Source: Dirofilaria immitis (taxonomy: Eukaryota > Nematoda > Chromadorea > Rhabditida > Onchocercidae). Taken from it: DNA of 64,000 nt. A program made the position numbers and the translations under genes. Of the stretch, positions 40,034 through 55,135 are shown in pieces. The notes under the pieces were generated by a model. It searched no databases. It had not been told where the DNA came from and saw only the letters and a list, made by a program, of their open reading frames with translations. Within the stretch, counting starts at the first letter, position 1. The number at the start of each line of letters is the position of its first letter. The DNA is taken from the NCBI GenBank assembly GCA_024305405.1, contig JAKNDB010000068.1:6191501-6255500 (forward strand), in the 5' to 3' direction.

Positions 40034-42464
40034 TCAAATATAAATTTCGAAATCAAGCCTGGCAATGGTGTAAAAGTCTGCATGCCTTTTTACGAGCCCA
40101 ACCACCATTTTCAAATTTACCCTCTCCCTGTAATTTCAACATTTCTTCACTAGAAATTGGACCAATGATTTCTGCATTTTCATCATTTGATAATTTGTAT
40201 TCCCATACCACAGCATTACTGGTGGACCCTGGAGTTCTGTCGTTTCGCTTGCCCTGTCCTGCAAAATAAAAAAATTTCTGTCAAACTACTCAACGAATTT
40301 CTCGTTCTCTGTTTAACGGATATCCAACTATTCTATTTTAAAGATATAATTTCCGATCGTACATCAGAAATGGCTGCATCATAAAAAATTCATGATATCA
40401 ACAATGGTTTCATATTTACATTTTGCATAAATGGTAACAAATTAATTTGCAAGAAAAGTGAGAGGTTATGATTCAGAATTATTTGAAAGATGGAGTTTAT
40501 GATCTTCCTTTACTTCAGCGATGACCAAAATTGCTCAAACTCTCACTGACTTTGGTGGTGCTTGCCTAATTTATCCAGAAACTAAACATCATAAATATTT
40601 AATTTTAGCATTTTTAATTTTATAAGGAACCTCTGACAGAGCAAGTAGGTATCTCATCCGAAAACATATCCAAAACATCAACGGCTTTGCTTTTCAATTC
40701 CTGGATCATATGTTGAATCTTTTCGAGTGTATACTGATACGCTTCCATTTCACCATTCGATACTAAGGTGTCAGCTAAGCCCGTCAATTCTTTTACTGCA
40801 AAGTTCTTTTCGTTAATGTATTCCTTACCAGCTTTCTTTGCTGCCCATCTTTTCCTTCGCTCTTCTGCTGCGCTTAAACCTAAACAACACTATTATCAAC
40901 TACATGGCAAATTTGGAAGTACAGTAAAGCTTAAGCTTAAATGTTTGATAATATAACTGATAAGACCAGTAAATTTCGAAAAAAAATTCTTCTAACAAAA
41001 AATTTTTAATAAAATATGCGAATTTAATGCTCAACTTTTTCTTTTCCAAGTCTTGATAGCGCTCGTTCAATCGTTTCGTTCGATTTTAGCATCGAAGCAA
41101 TTTTTTCGTATGTATTTTTAAGTTCACTATTACCAAGATGTTTTGTTACTGAGCTATCTTCTTCCTAAAAAGAAGCACTCTATTCAATTCAAATCGTCAT
41201 CAAAAAGCCTATACGAATTTTATCTGGTTTCTCACCGAATGCTTTCGTTGTAAATGCAAAAAAATATCTTTTTCTTTAGATCTTAATATTATATTGAAAT
41301 GCAAGAAAAGGCTTATCTTTTCTCAAATGATGCATTAATCAAAAGTAGAAACGATATATAAAAAAGAGAATTTCGAACAATAAGATTATTCAGCTCTGTG
41401 TTTTTTTCAAAAATAAAGATCACGAAATGAGAAAAAATACATTTTTCTGATGCCACTGATTTCCTGCATTTGCTTTTACATTAGCCCAGTCGATATTATC
41501 TAACCAAGCATCTTTTACTTCGGTTTCCTTCTAAAAATTAATATTTTTAAAAACTTAGAACGAATTAGGAATGTGAATCTCAGATTTAATTCAAGACGTA
41601 TAATTACAACATTACAAAAATAAATTAGTTTAAGTTACTTTGTCAAAAATGAAATTCCCATCGGTGTCAAAATGTCCTTCCTCCAGGTCTTCCTTCATAT
41701 TAAATGCCATTATCTTTGTATTACCTTCATATTCTAGACTTGTTTCTTCTTGTCCATCAATCTAAAATAGTTTTTTCTAAAAACTTCAACCTAAAAAAAT
41801 TTCTAAATATACATCATACAGTTAATAAATATATCGTTATGAACTTCATTATATAATAAAAGTTAAATAAATGAAAATTATTCCTTTAAGAAAGTGTGCA
41901 TTCCAAATTTTTTTCCAGTTAAATTTGGTGAAGTAAATAAAAATAATGTTCAAACATATCAATGGCAAAACTATATTTTCGCTAATCTTATCGCTAAATC
42001 GGATAATGGTTACAGAGAAAAACTTATCCGTGATAATAAAAAAATCTATATTCTAAATTTGATGAGTAGGAAAGGCAAGAAATGAAATATTCGAATCGAA
42101 AAGATGAAAATAGAGTGACAATTGTATAATATCTGATGAACTTAAGTAGTTCGGAAATCAAAATCATCCGAATATGATTGTTGCCTACCGAATAACAAAT
42201 ACTTGAAAAAAAAGAAAACCAAGGTAAAATAACTAACTTTGTCCATATCCAATTTTTTATATTTCACTTCTTCCTCCTCATCACTATCTAAAGTATGCTT
42301 TGAATGGTAATCCTTTCTTGTATTTTCTCCATTCTCGTCCTCAGTCCAATTTTTCTCATTTCCTTATTATCCTGATAACGAGCGTACTTTTCACGACTGT
42401 GTTTCAAAGCTCCTTCATCAGTTATTTCCTCTATTTCAGATAATCGTAACTTGGATTTTGCCAT
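40034..42464 (-). CDS. CD2BP2: CD2BP2/LIN1 homologue, U5 snRNP GYF-domain protein
   Basis: CD2BP2 (U5-52K; yeast Lin1) is a U5 snRNP assembly factor that leaves before tri-snRNP formation; its GYF domain binds proline-rich partners. Exons: 42238-42464, 41639-41761, 41441-41530, 41036-41164, 40631-40879, 40034-40228; about 337 residues against 341 in human. Landmarks: an acidic LDSDEEEE patch, the core EDLEEGHFDTDGNFIF, the family signature DAWLDNIDWANV, a helical middle (ERALSRLG; ELTGLADTLV), then a C-terminal GYF domain (VWEYKLSN, IIGPISSEEM, ending RLDFEIYI). The ATG at 42464 begins MAKSKLRL. One-base indels fall at 42359 (T3), 41036-41045 (T5/T4) and 40087 (T5); the last hides the true C-terminus unless corrected. 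It is divergent from ARF1. Confidence 0.93.
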
Positions 42465-44293
42465 TGCTTCTCACTTCCTTTAGATAATAATTCATTCAAT
42501 AATTACTTCTCACTTCCTTTGAGGGGAAAAATGTTGATATATATCATCAACTCTCCCAGAGCAAAATGAAAGTATCCAAACGTCATACTTTGGATTATTT
42601 CGCAAATAAAGATCCCAATTTTTTCTTCCTTTAAAAATAAAATCTGACAAACGAAAAATTTCCTAATTGACTACATTTGGATTTTACACACATAAACGCC
42701 AAACGTCTGAACTACAGAATTTAAGATGTAACAAGATATACAGTGATAAAACGACAGTCCCAATATATTAATCAAAGAATGCTTAAGGTCAAAGTTATAC
42801 TATCTCAATTATCAAAATCTCTTAAAATATTACAGCTATTTCGTCTTTATCAAGGTAAGCTATCACTTAAAAGACAGCTAGCTATCACCTAAAACATAGT
42901 TAGTTGGCTTAACAATGTTTCTAGCAATCTGAATGATTATTTTAAAATATTTTCAAGTCATTGAATGTCATACTATAATATTAATAATTTAAATAATAAT
43001 TCATTTAATAATTATTCGGAAAAAACGAATAAACTATCCACAATCGAGTAATTAATAATAAAAGATAAATATATGGATCTAAACAAATTTTCCTTTACTT
43101 GCTAGAAGGACAAACATGGCATATAGTGCTAATTAAAATTCAAAAAAAAACAAAAGTGATATCAAATAATGAAAAAGAAATAGACAGATATAAATACAAC
43201 CAAATCTTCCATTAATATTTGAATAAACCTGCAAACAGACATGATACACAATTCCTGTATTACTGTAAGAATTAGAATTAGAATCCCAAAATCAAAAAAA
43301 AGAAAGGGCACTAGAGAAACAGTAACATTTGCGAAACGTCCCGACGACTGCATGCCGTTTGTTCGACGTTTATAGGAAAGGTTGCATGTGGCCGATTGAT
43401 TGATTTGTTTGGTCCGACGCGGGTGTGTGTCATGTTGTGTTGTCAGTAGAAGATGGGACGAGCCGTTGGTATATTTCCATCAAGAGTTAGCACTTGTTGT
43501 TAAAACCTATCCTTCTTTATCTCTTATCTGTCATTTACTCTTTGTGTTTCTTCACTGCTTGGTATTCTTAATCTTTTGTGAATTCCAAATTCTGTGTTAC
43601 AAGTTTTGTAATTTTGACATCATAAATAAGTTAAATAATCCATCATCATATATCAAGTGATTCCAATCGCTTAAAATTGAGCAGATTTAGTATTGAAGGT
43701 TAAGTGGTCTCAATAAGGTTTGAATGCTTTTAATCTGCAAATCAAGTAATTCCAATATCATTGAAGAAATAGTTTTGAAATCAGTTGTTTTTTACGATAT
43801 AAGTTCTTTATACTAATAGTTTTGGTACCATAAGATAAACTATTTAGGTGAATACTGTATGTGTTATCAGTCTTTGATTACTGTTAGTTAAAAAATTTAC
43901 TGGTTATATCAGTTACAAATTACTCTTAGGATAATTATGCTTTAGCTATCAGAATGAATAAGTTTATGTTTACATGGTGAACTATAAATTTTACACTCCA
44001 TTTTATTCCTTAAATTTTTGTTATCTATATATTGTTACCAGTATCATAAGTTATGATTAAAGTCGTCAGCATCGTTGTAGTTTTGAATTCTGCTATTAAT
44101 AATCTTCGACAGTCAGCGATTATGTTGGATTTTTTTATCGAAGAGTGTTTGGAAAATTTTATAATTATTAATGTAAAGAAGCAGTAGTTATTACGTTTTT
44201 GCGAATCTTGGCATGACTAATAATTTCCAATTTATAAGTTTATTTTAGCTTCTGAATACGAAGCATTTATAATCAAACAAAGTGCTACTGAAG
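42465..44293. promoter_or_regulatory. Divergent CD2BP2 / ARF1 intergenic region
   Basis: 1.8 kb separates the two start codons. A CTTCTCACTTCCTTT motif occurs twice, at about 42467 and 42505. A GC-richer patch at 43340-43480 probably marks the ARF1 promoter or first noncoding exon. A TTTTAG acceptor at 44243-44248 would start the 5'UTR exon that carries the ARF1 ATG, or accept a spliced leader. No coding exon is supported here. Confidence 0.45.
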
Positions 44294-45962
<1,669 letters not shown>

Positions 45963-47756
45963 AATTTGAGAAGAATTGTATACAGTTTTTATGCTTGTCA
46001 TTTGACATTCGTTTTATATGAATTGATTTACAAAAACTCCTAAGTATACTGCTCGTAGTGACGATTTCATTCTCTGCATTCTCTTGTTCCATTATTCATA
46101 TTAGTTCAAATTATGTAGGAAATTTTCCCGACCTCTATTTTTAATTCGGATGTAATCTTTATTTTTACATTTTTCTAGAGTTTTTTTGGATTTAATTAAA
46201 AATAATATAAAGTAATACGCCCATAAATTGATTGATTATGTAGAATGAAAAAGATATGAAAATACATGGCATATTTTTAGGGTCTTGATAACATCACTAA
46301 AATTTTGAGTAATAAAATTTTTGACTTTAGAACCTTGGCATCTCTCCCATCATTCAGTATGCAACACTGCGTCATTTAACTTAGCGATTAATATTTCTTT
46401 CGTTTCTTTAAACGTATTTTAGGTAAAAGACAAATTTTTCCATACGCGGCATAGCTGAAATTTAATATGTGATAACGATAATTATGTTTATGTGACGCTG
46501 ACGATTGTTTGGTTTTTCCTGAAATTTTATTGCAATTATTTTACTTTTTGTTTGTAACGATGTGACTATTTCAAATAGTGGAATTAAAGTCGGTCACTTA
46601 TTTCTTCCTTTCCAGACATTTTTGCAGAATATTGTAAAAATATTTGGATCATTTTTTTCTGCTTTCAGGATTTATTATCCAATACACTCATATCTTGCTT
46701 ATGGTTGATTACTTTGGTGGTTCAGATGTATATGTGTATGAAACTCATACTTGGATTAGGTATATATTAGACATTCTTGGAACATCATCATATTGAAAGG
46801 TGGACATCACTGTCATTTAATTTTCTTGACTTTCTTTCTCAAAAAGACGGAATATAAGGAAGGACGTGAGCGCACTGATATCATTAACCACGTTTATCCC
46901 CTTCTATTATTATAAATTGAAAATTTACGATGTATCATTCATTTAGAAAGGAATCGCTATTATGCTTTGCTTTTTGTATTCCTGATATTTGCTATTCTCG
47001 TAATTGTTTCTTCCTATTCCAGTTTTCTGTTTTCTCTGTTTCATTTTTATATGCTATCATCGAGATAGTGCACAAATTTACTTCGAAATGACACATCTAC
47101 CGGCTTTATAACCATTTTCTCTTTCCTGCTATTTGCATTATAACTAAATTGATTCAGTTTAAAAAGATGAAAATTTTTGCGGGTTTTTTCTGAAAACAAA
47201 GACCGATTTTTGTGAAACACAGCAAGATTGATTTGAATCAGCTTTATTGATTTTTTTGTGGCTTGTGGTATGGTTAACTTTTTTTGTTATTTTTTGGTTA
47301 TAGTAAAGAAGTAACTTAATCCTCTAATCTGGATATAACGAAGCTGAGTAATTCAATCATTTTTGAATCCAAAATGGTATGAACTTTGAAAAAAAAATGA
47401 AGTAATAATACGAAGTACGTTACGTGACAGAAGTGCCTAAGAATGTGTTTATTCCATGAGTTTAAAATATTGGATGCTTGAGATCAATATTCCATCTATT
47501 CCTAAGTAATTTGAGTGCTAAATTTCATGCACTAGTTATGGGCAATAGATTAATTGATAAAATTCCTATTGCAATGTAGACTTATATGATTGATATATGC
47601 GTTATGCTTAAATAGTTGGAGGGATTGAATTCTTAAACAACTAAGAAAGAACCTTAATTGCGATTAATGATATCGTTTTTCTTTTTCTTTTCCTATTTAT
47701 GAAACTGTAACTAATCAAAGAACAACAAGAAGTGAAATAAAGCTCGAAATGTAAGA
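45963..47756. other. ARF1 3' flank and intergenic region
   Basis: AT-rich sequence, presumably holding the ARF1 3'UTR (AATAAA-like strings near 46306). Only short unsupported ORFs occur. The facing gene on the minus strand ends at 47757, so the two genes converge. Confidence 0.5.
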
Positions 47757-50700
47757 TCAACTTTCGTTATCATTTGGTGGTTGACAGCGTCGTTGTTGCA
47801 GATAACGATGTTGATTGGAGCAAATTAGCGGGACAGTGACATCTTCCAAGTTGCTTCTGTGAAGCCTTTCAAAATATTTAGAGTTCAGCTGCATAGCGAT
47901 GTAGAATGTCACTCCTGCATTGTTGTTATTGCCTTCTAATAGAGCTATACCTGCTTGATTAAAACGTGAACGATTTTGTCTTCGTTTGATGATTCGTTGT
48001 CGTTGACGTGAGATACATGAAGTACGCCAATTATAATGAATTTGTTTTGGACTGAAAAAAAAAGCGAAAAATGGTGAGAAAATTTTACGTTATAATATCC
48101 CTTAAATTTTTTTTTAAACAATAATTGAAAATTTCGGATATTTGCAATCTTGCGAAAATTTTCCTATACATTCGTTCTAAAGTTTGACAGTTATTTTGTT
48201 CATGAATCGTTAATAATCTAAGTTGACTTTGGGTTGAACTTAAATTACATTCATCATGCTTAATTTCAATTTTAAAATAAAAATATACCTTCGCAAAAGT
48301 TTTGAGCTTTCAGTACTTTGGCTTATTTCACCAACAATCTGAAAAAATCGCAAGCAATGAATATCTTTACCACAAAAGTTGTGAGAAAAACTCAAGTTCA
48401 TTAAACAATTAATTCGTAACAGAATAAAGCAATCTTCCTTTTCGAGATTTGTGTTTACTAATGGTAGATTTCTTAAATAGGTCAAGTTATATGTCATGCA
48501 TTTGAAATGTTATGAAATAAGTAAAAGTAAAGTACTTTTTGCTTATTCGTTTTTTATTATTGTTCAGCGTTGGAGGAGTTAATTTGCGCATTGTTTTTGA
48601 GATGTCTTTTGACTGGAAAAACTTTTCAAAAATAGCGATATTTAAGAAATAATTTTTCAATAATATTTTACTGGCTTATTAGAATAGATAGTTTCGCTCA
48701 AATAAAAGATGGAAAAACTGAAATTGAAAATTAAATTATATTTGTTAATTGAATCAATATTTCTATGAAGATTTAATTTCAGTCGTAACTTAATCTAAGA
48801 TTTCCTTCTTCTTCTTATTATTATTATTATTAATTTTGAAAAAGCTATTAAAGAAATTTTAAAGTAGAATAGAATATAGCTTGTACATTTGGAAAACTTT
48901 GCGATTTACCCAAACTTGACAAGCTTTGTTGCATGATGGAACAATAGGAAAAGTACACGCGCTTACGGTAGCGCCATTTTGAATTATCTAACGCAAATCT
49001 GCAAAAAACGTGATAGTAATTTCATAATTGCAAAAACAATTAGGAATTCAGGAAAAATATAATTTACTGGAAATTCCGGAAAAAATATGACAGTCCGAGA
49101 ATTTCAGGACACGAAATCATTTATGATAAACTGTTTAATTACTTGTATAATTTCTATTAATTTCAAATTACAAAAATTTAGAAGTGTTAATGATTCGATT
49201 TCCAAAATATTTCCTAACAGTTAGTTATATACGTAATTTGTCCATATGTACTTTAGGGAAAAAAGAACAGAATGATTAAAATAGTAACATATGATATCTT
49301 ACGATAATATACGGTAGCCTGCAGTAAAATGCGAAAGTATTTCAATGGTGTACGATAATTTGAAATAATGTGTGATAATCTATAATAATAATTGTGATGA
49401 TCCAAATAACTTATATAATACGTAAGTTTTAATAATAACAATATAATAATCATTTTACTTTATTTCATTTTACAAAATTCATTTAAGTTTGATATACCTA
49501 AATCGTTTTGTTTCACTGATGAACATATAAACTGCTTTTGTCATTAAGCGTAGATAAAGCTCAACGAAGATAAAAATGACGGATATGATGGCTACAGTAC
49601 GAATTAGGAATGGATCGTTTTGAGCAAATAAATATGCTTCGTTATATCCACCCATATCAGCCGTAAAAATAAATGTCGCATTAAGTAGTAGAAAACGCAG
49701 GTAACGTATTGGAATATCAATTGTTGCTTGAGTAAATAAGTATGTTTTTCTAAAATAGCAATCATGAATAGTACCTGAAATTTAATTTCAAAATGTATTA
49801 TTTCAAAAGTATTTCTAAAATATATATATCAAATTTAATGTAACTCTAATTTACAGTTTAAGCATTATTGATACATCGTAACTTTAAATAAGATAATATA
49901 TTCCAAGCACTTTTAGTAATAACTTAACTTTGCTGTTGGAAAGTAAAGACTTATAAAAAAAACGAAAATGATTTGTATTACAAAAAATTCAACAGAACTA
50001 ATTTTTTCATTATTATGATCTGTAATCTTAGTTAATCTGTAACCTTAATCTGTAATCTGTAATCATAGCAATTAACATAAGGAATTAAGTAAACGATAAT
50101 TATTAAGTAGACAACAAAATTTCAAAAATTAGTCTTTCAAACTCTTGGAAATCAATGTCCAAAAAATTAATATATAGAATTTCACAAATTAACATTTAGA
50201 AAATTGGTACTTCAAAAATTTATCATGATTATATGATTCAAAAATAAAAATGTTAATTTTTTTGAAACTATCGAAATTTAAATTATCAAATTTAAATTTA
50301 CCTTTGCGCTAAAAATATACTAAGCTGTAACAATGTAATAAAGTATATAAAAGCTGCGATATTTCGACTGTCTGAAGTAAAAATATTATAATATAATGCA
50401 AAAAATAAAGTAGCATAAGTATAATACCAAAAGTCCATTCAATTGCGCAAACAATAACACCCCTGTAAATAAGATAGCATTGATAAGAGCATGTTTACAA
50501 TGTTCTTTGTTTTTTTAATGATAATATGAAAAATTCCCATATTCATTTTAACATGATCGTGTGCAATGTATATTAAATATTTGATAATCAAATATCGATT
50601 GATTTTATCATTCATCTCTTTTAGATTTTTGAAATTTTTGAAAACTTCATGGTGTAATTAATTAATCGATTAATTACTTTTATAAACATTAGTGATTAAT

Positions 50701-52207
50701 AAATATATCTATCAAATAGTTTATGTCATTTATCTTATCTCATCTTTTTTAAAATTTTGAGCATAACTGTTGAAGTAAGAAATAAATGTATTGATCAGCA
50801 GTATGATTAAAAATTTGGTCAAGTAATATGATGACTTGGAAATGAATAAAGTTAAAAAGAAAGAATCATGATATTTAACTTTGTATTTATGTTAGAGAAA
50901 ATTAAATATAAAAAAAATTGAAATGAAGAAATTAAGTATAGAAGTATTAAAATCAATTATTGAATATTGAAATTAAAGAATTAATGCCAAAATTATCATT
51001 AAATTGGTATTGCAAAAAATAGCAGTATATTCCAACAGAAAGGATGATAAGAAATTATACCAGGAACGACATGCTGGCACAGGTTCTTTTTCCAGAAGAA
51101 TGGCATCATGAATTTCGGGTCCTGTTCATCAAATCGTTCCGGTCCAACAAGCTCACGTACTTCGATTGGACAGTTTATTGGCCAATTAAATTTTATTTCT
51201 GTAGAAGTAAAAGAGAAATTCAATTTCAAAGTATGCGTTAAAATGTTCGCTACGAATATCTTCACAATGGATATTATAATTAGAAATTTAAAAATCAATC
51301 AATAACTGATAATATTTCTAATTTTCAAAAAATTATTAATAATATTTTTCCCATATTGAAAAAAAATTTTAATGACAAAAATAGAACAAAATAATTACTT
51401 TTCTACTCTTAAATGAATTGAAAAATATAAAATTAATTTATAATGAAATGAAATTTTAACTAGAAATATAAAAAAACTATTTCGTCTTAGTAAATAAATA
51501 TTGTCATCTGCAAAAATAATTGATCATATTATCCCTATCCCTCTTCTCTATATACTATGTCAAACATTCGTTGATGTTCCAATTAATTAATCAGCCGTAT
51601 CGATAGTCCAAAATATTCACAATTTTCATTAATCATTATGGAACGTTTTATATTCTTAAGCTTAATTGTGCAAAATTTCACGATATGTGCACATCATGAG
51701 TGTTTCTTCATATCATTTAATTTTCTAATATCCATAATATAATAAAGTCATAAAATTCGATCATTATTTTAAAGATTGGTAAATTGAATAAATGATAGGA
51801 AATAAAATATGCAATAACATGGATTGCTGATATTACACTAATCATGGATTAAATAAGCAAAATAACAACATAGAAGATTGGTATAATTAAAAAGAATTTG
51901 ATTCGAAATTATTCATTAAAATTATATAAATTAATTGAAAATTAATTTAAAAATATTTGCAAATTTATTTCAAATTTCGAAAAATAAGATCAATGATTGA
52001 TCTAATCAGCCGGAAATTTTAGATATTTATTAAGGAATACCTGATTTATCAGAGAGTGTTCGCCAACCATTTGCAATATCCTTTCGACAATCTTCCAAAA
52101 ATTTTTGGAAACGCATCCTTTTACGGTGGATACTACTGAGAAGATACGTTAGGTTCGTCCGGTAAATAAGGAGGAGCCAATGAATCAGGGAGCCGGTATG
52201 TATGTAT
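47757..52207 (-). CDS. Multi-pass membrane protein of unknown family (5' end not found)
   Basis: I do not recognise the family. Exons found: 52041-52207, 51061-51198, 50302-50462, 49498-49749, 48289-48338, 47757-48051; about 354 residues without the start. A polar N-terminal region (PPYLPDEPN; LEDCRKDIANGWRTL; RELVGPERFDEQD) is followed by hydrophobic segments consistent with at least four membrane spans (VIVCAIEWTFGIILMLLYF; FIYFITLLQLSIFL; YLRFLLLNATFIF; AIISVIFIFVELYL), then a basic cytoplasmic-type tail (SRQRQRIIKRRQNRSR) ending in TGA. Phases agree after one-base corrections near 52120, 50370 and 50462 and at the 48338 junction. The first exon listed has an acceptor, not a start codon, so one or more 5' exons lie above 52207; none is convincing in the CA/TA repeat beyond. 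A channel, transporter or receptor role cannot be chosen. Confidence 0.6.
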
Positions 52208-52254
52208 CTACGAAAAATACCCTTGCAATTAATTGATGAAATTATTGATAGATA

Positions 52255-52395
52255 GCACAAATAGGAACATACACACATACATACGTAATGTATACATATA
52301 CATATATATACATACTCACACACACGTATATACAGAGACACATACACAAACACATACACACACATACACATACAAATACATAACATACATACCCG
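52255..52395. repeat. Mixed CA/TA microsatellite
   Basis: Alternating CACACA, TACATA and TATATA blocks. It explains the Cys/Val/Tyr-rich and Thr/His/Tyr-rich ORFs that appear on the two strands here. Confidence 0.9.
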
Positions 52396-55135
52396 ATGGC
52401 CAACCGATCAAACTGGAACATTTATGGCTGTCAGTTTTAATTAGTACCCATGGCAAACATGCTAATTGTGAGGAAGTTTTCTTTCTTAAAAATCACAGGA
52501 AAGTGGGAAGATGAAGATTATAGAAATAATAATGAATACGAGATATCGCGGGGCGTATTTTTGAATTTCATTTCTGTTATTCAAAGATTTCAACTCTTCG
52601 GTATTTTTGATTTAAATATTGTAATTTATTTGGACCTAATAATAGCTTGATTGATGATAAGCTTGGAGATAGATGACCTGGTGATGTGTTAATTTAAACA
52701 TAAGCATAAAATATTGCAATATATTTGATAAAAATAATTTGATCAATTCAAATTTGTTGACAGATATAATTAATTTATTTAACGATAAATTGCTTCCCCT
52801 CTTCTCTTCAAAAAAATATTTTTGAAGAGAAAATTTAATACAAAAGGAATGAATAATAGCATTTTGGAACAGTCACAGTTTTATTACAAAATTCTCGAAG
52901 GAAAAAAAAGAAAAAGGAAGTAATGGAATAAATTTCTGTGCTCAAATTTCTTTTCTTTTCTCTTTATTTTATCAAAAATTCATCACTCAAATATTCATGA
53001 TCAAAAAAGCAATTTAATATTGCATGGTATTGAAGTGCGTGCGTGAATGGATAAATTTGATCGATATAGAAAACATTTTAAAGATCAAAGAAATCATATG
53101 ATCTAATATGAAAATCGATAAATTTGACCTTATTCAGATATTTTTTCTTCTAGCGCTTCTCTTATTCTTATTTTTGAGAGATAGAAAAAGTTTTCTTTTC
53201 CTCTTTCCTTATCATTTCAGTATTGTTTGAAGAATACGAATAAAAGTTATGAGAACAATTTTTGTTTGATAATTTATAAAAATTTAAACAAACAATGAGA
53301 ATATGATACGTTGATTCAAAATATCTATTAAATATTAATTAAGTGAACTTTTAAATTTTATAAAAAAAAATGAAAAAGCAGAAAAACGGGTGGAGTCATA
53401 ATTGTTGATAGATATGTACTATTGCAATTGATGAATTTATCAAATGTAAAATGCCATTGAGTCGTATAGTCCCTGCAAAGGTATTATACGTATCATTACT
53501 TTATTTATTAATTCCTATATTAGATAATATAGTTTTCAATATATAAAATTTGTAGATAATAACACACAAAAATTTTTGATCAGCGACATACAACGAACCA
53601 AAAAAATCAAATAAATCAGAAAAAATCAATATATATGTTCTATTTTAATATACGAAAAATGGCGACCATAGTTATATTTAATGCCGATTTAATTTTATTT
53701 AAACATTAAAAGAGAATTTTTTTATATTTTGTAGTAGTCAATTTCGGGAAAGTTCATTTCCATTCATATTAAATCAGTCACGATGATAAGGATCACGCCT
53801 AATGTTAATAATATTGCTTATCAAATGATAGATGAATGCATAAAATTGGTTAAGAATTCTCGCTTTTATTTCTCATAATTAAGCGAAAATTTTCAATTCT
53901 ATTAATTGCAAAAAAATTACTAATTTAATAGAAATTAGTGATTAACTGCCGATAACGAATGTAATTATATTTGAATTGAAATAGAAACTGAAATATAGAA
54001 ATACTTTGGTATTGAAAATTTGCTTCATTTTTTACTGCAAAAACGAAAAAGTTTTAATCATCGTTTTTGTGGCAATTGTTTCCAAATTTTTTTATTTATT
54101 AAATTTATAATGAATTTATAAGGTCAGTTTAGGGCTAATTTAGATCAAATAGAATCAATTATAAGGTGAAACTTTAGTTTTTCTGGGAAATTTTAATAAT
54201 AAAATGATTAAATGATTACACAATAAAAATTGATAAAAGCTTATTTGTCTTATTGCTCAAAATAGAATAAAAATGAAGCGTTCAATGTATGAAATTCAGT
54301 ATAAGTTTTGGGTTTTATTCTCCTCATTTTTCGAAGTTTAAAGTTGTATCTGGCGAAATTTTATTTTATAATTTTTTAATTTATATAATAAATATTTGCT
54401 GAAAACATTAAGCTATTCTTCAGACATTCTGATTACACTTTCATCCTTTTTCATATAAAATTATTATAATTTTTTATTTTATATAAATATAAAATAAATT
54501 AGAAACAAAAAAATCTCTTTTTTGCATTATATCTTTGCAGCATATCTGAATCTTTTTGTCGAAATATCATAATTACAATACTTTTTTTTCTTTATAATAA
54601 ACAATTTTAATCTTTTCCCAATAATAAAACAATATTTCAAAAATTCTAAATCCAATAAGTACAAGCACAAATCCATGTATATGTACATATAATTCAATTC
54701 AGAATTCAAACTTCAAGCCCTTTTTTTTCTTGCCACAAGAAACATTATGGATGAATATATCAATGCTTATATAAAGGAAAAAACATACAAACAGTTATTG
54801 AATATTTTCGATAATCGTAATGCTACCGTATATATGTATAATAATTGCTACAATAATGGTATTTTAAGGCTTGGCCAAGACTGGCCTCTTGCAATGAAAA
54901 GAATTAATTGAAAACATGACTGAACAATAAAAAGACAATTTATCAAACATATCATACAATTATACGATCATTCAAATGCATCAAATATATAACTGATCAG
55001 TAGATTTATCGGATGACATTATTTCAAGTATCAGAGAGAAGAGAAATGAATTTATCGAAGCTTTAAACGGTAAATACTTTTTCTTTGGAAAAAGCGAATC
55101 AACAAGAAAAACACCAAAATACCAATATTGTTACC
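52396..55135. other. AT-rich intergenic or intronic sequence, no gene seen
   Basis: Short ORFs only, with no acceptor-donor pairs flanking protein-like sequence that I could support. The missing 5' exon or exons of the membrane-protein gene at 47757 probably lie in this interval or beyond it. Confidence 0.4.

Noticed and set aside
52030..52386. Long minus ORF rich in Cys, Met, Val and Tyr
   Set aside because: Its upstream part translates a CA/TA microsatellite. Only 52041-52207 is a credible exon, and in a different frame for part of it.
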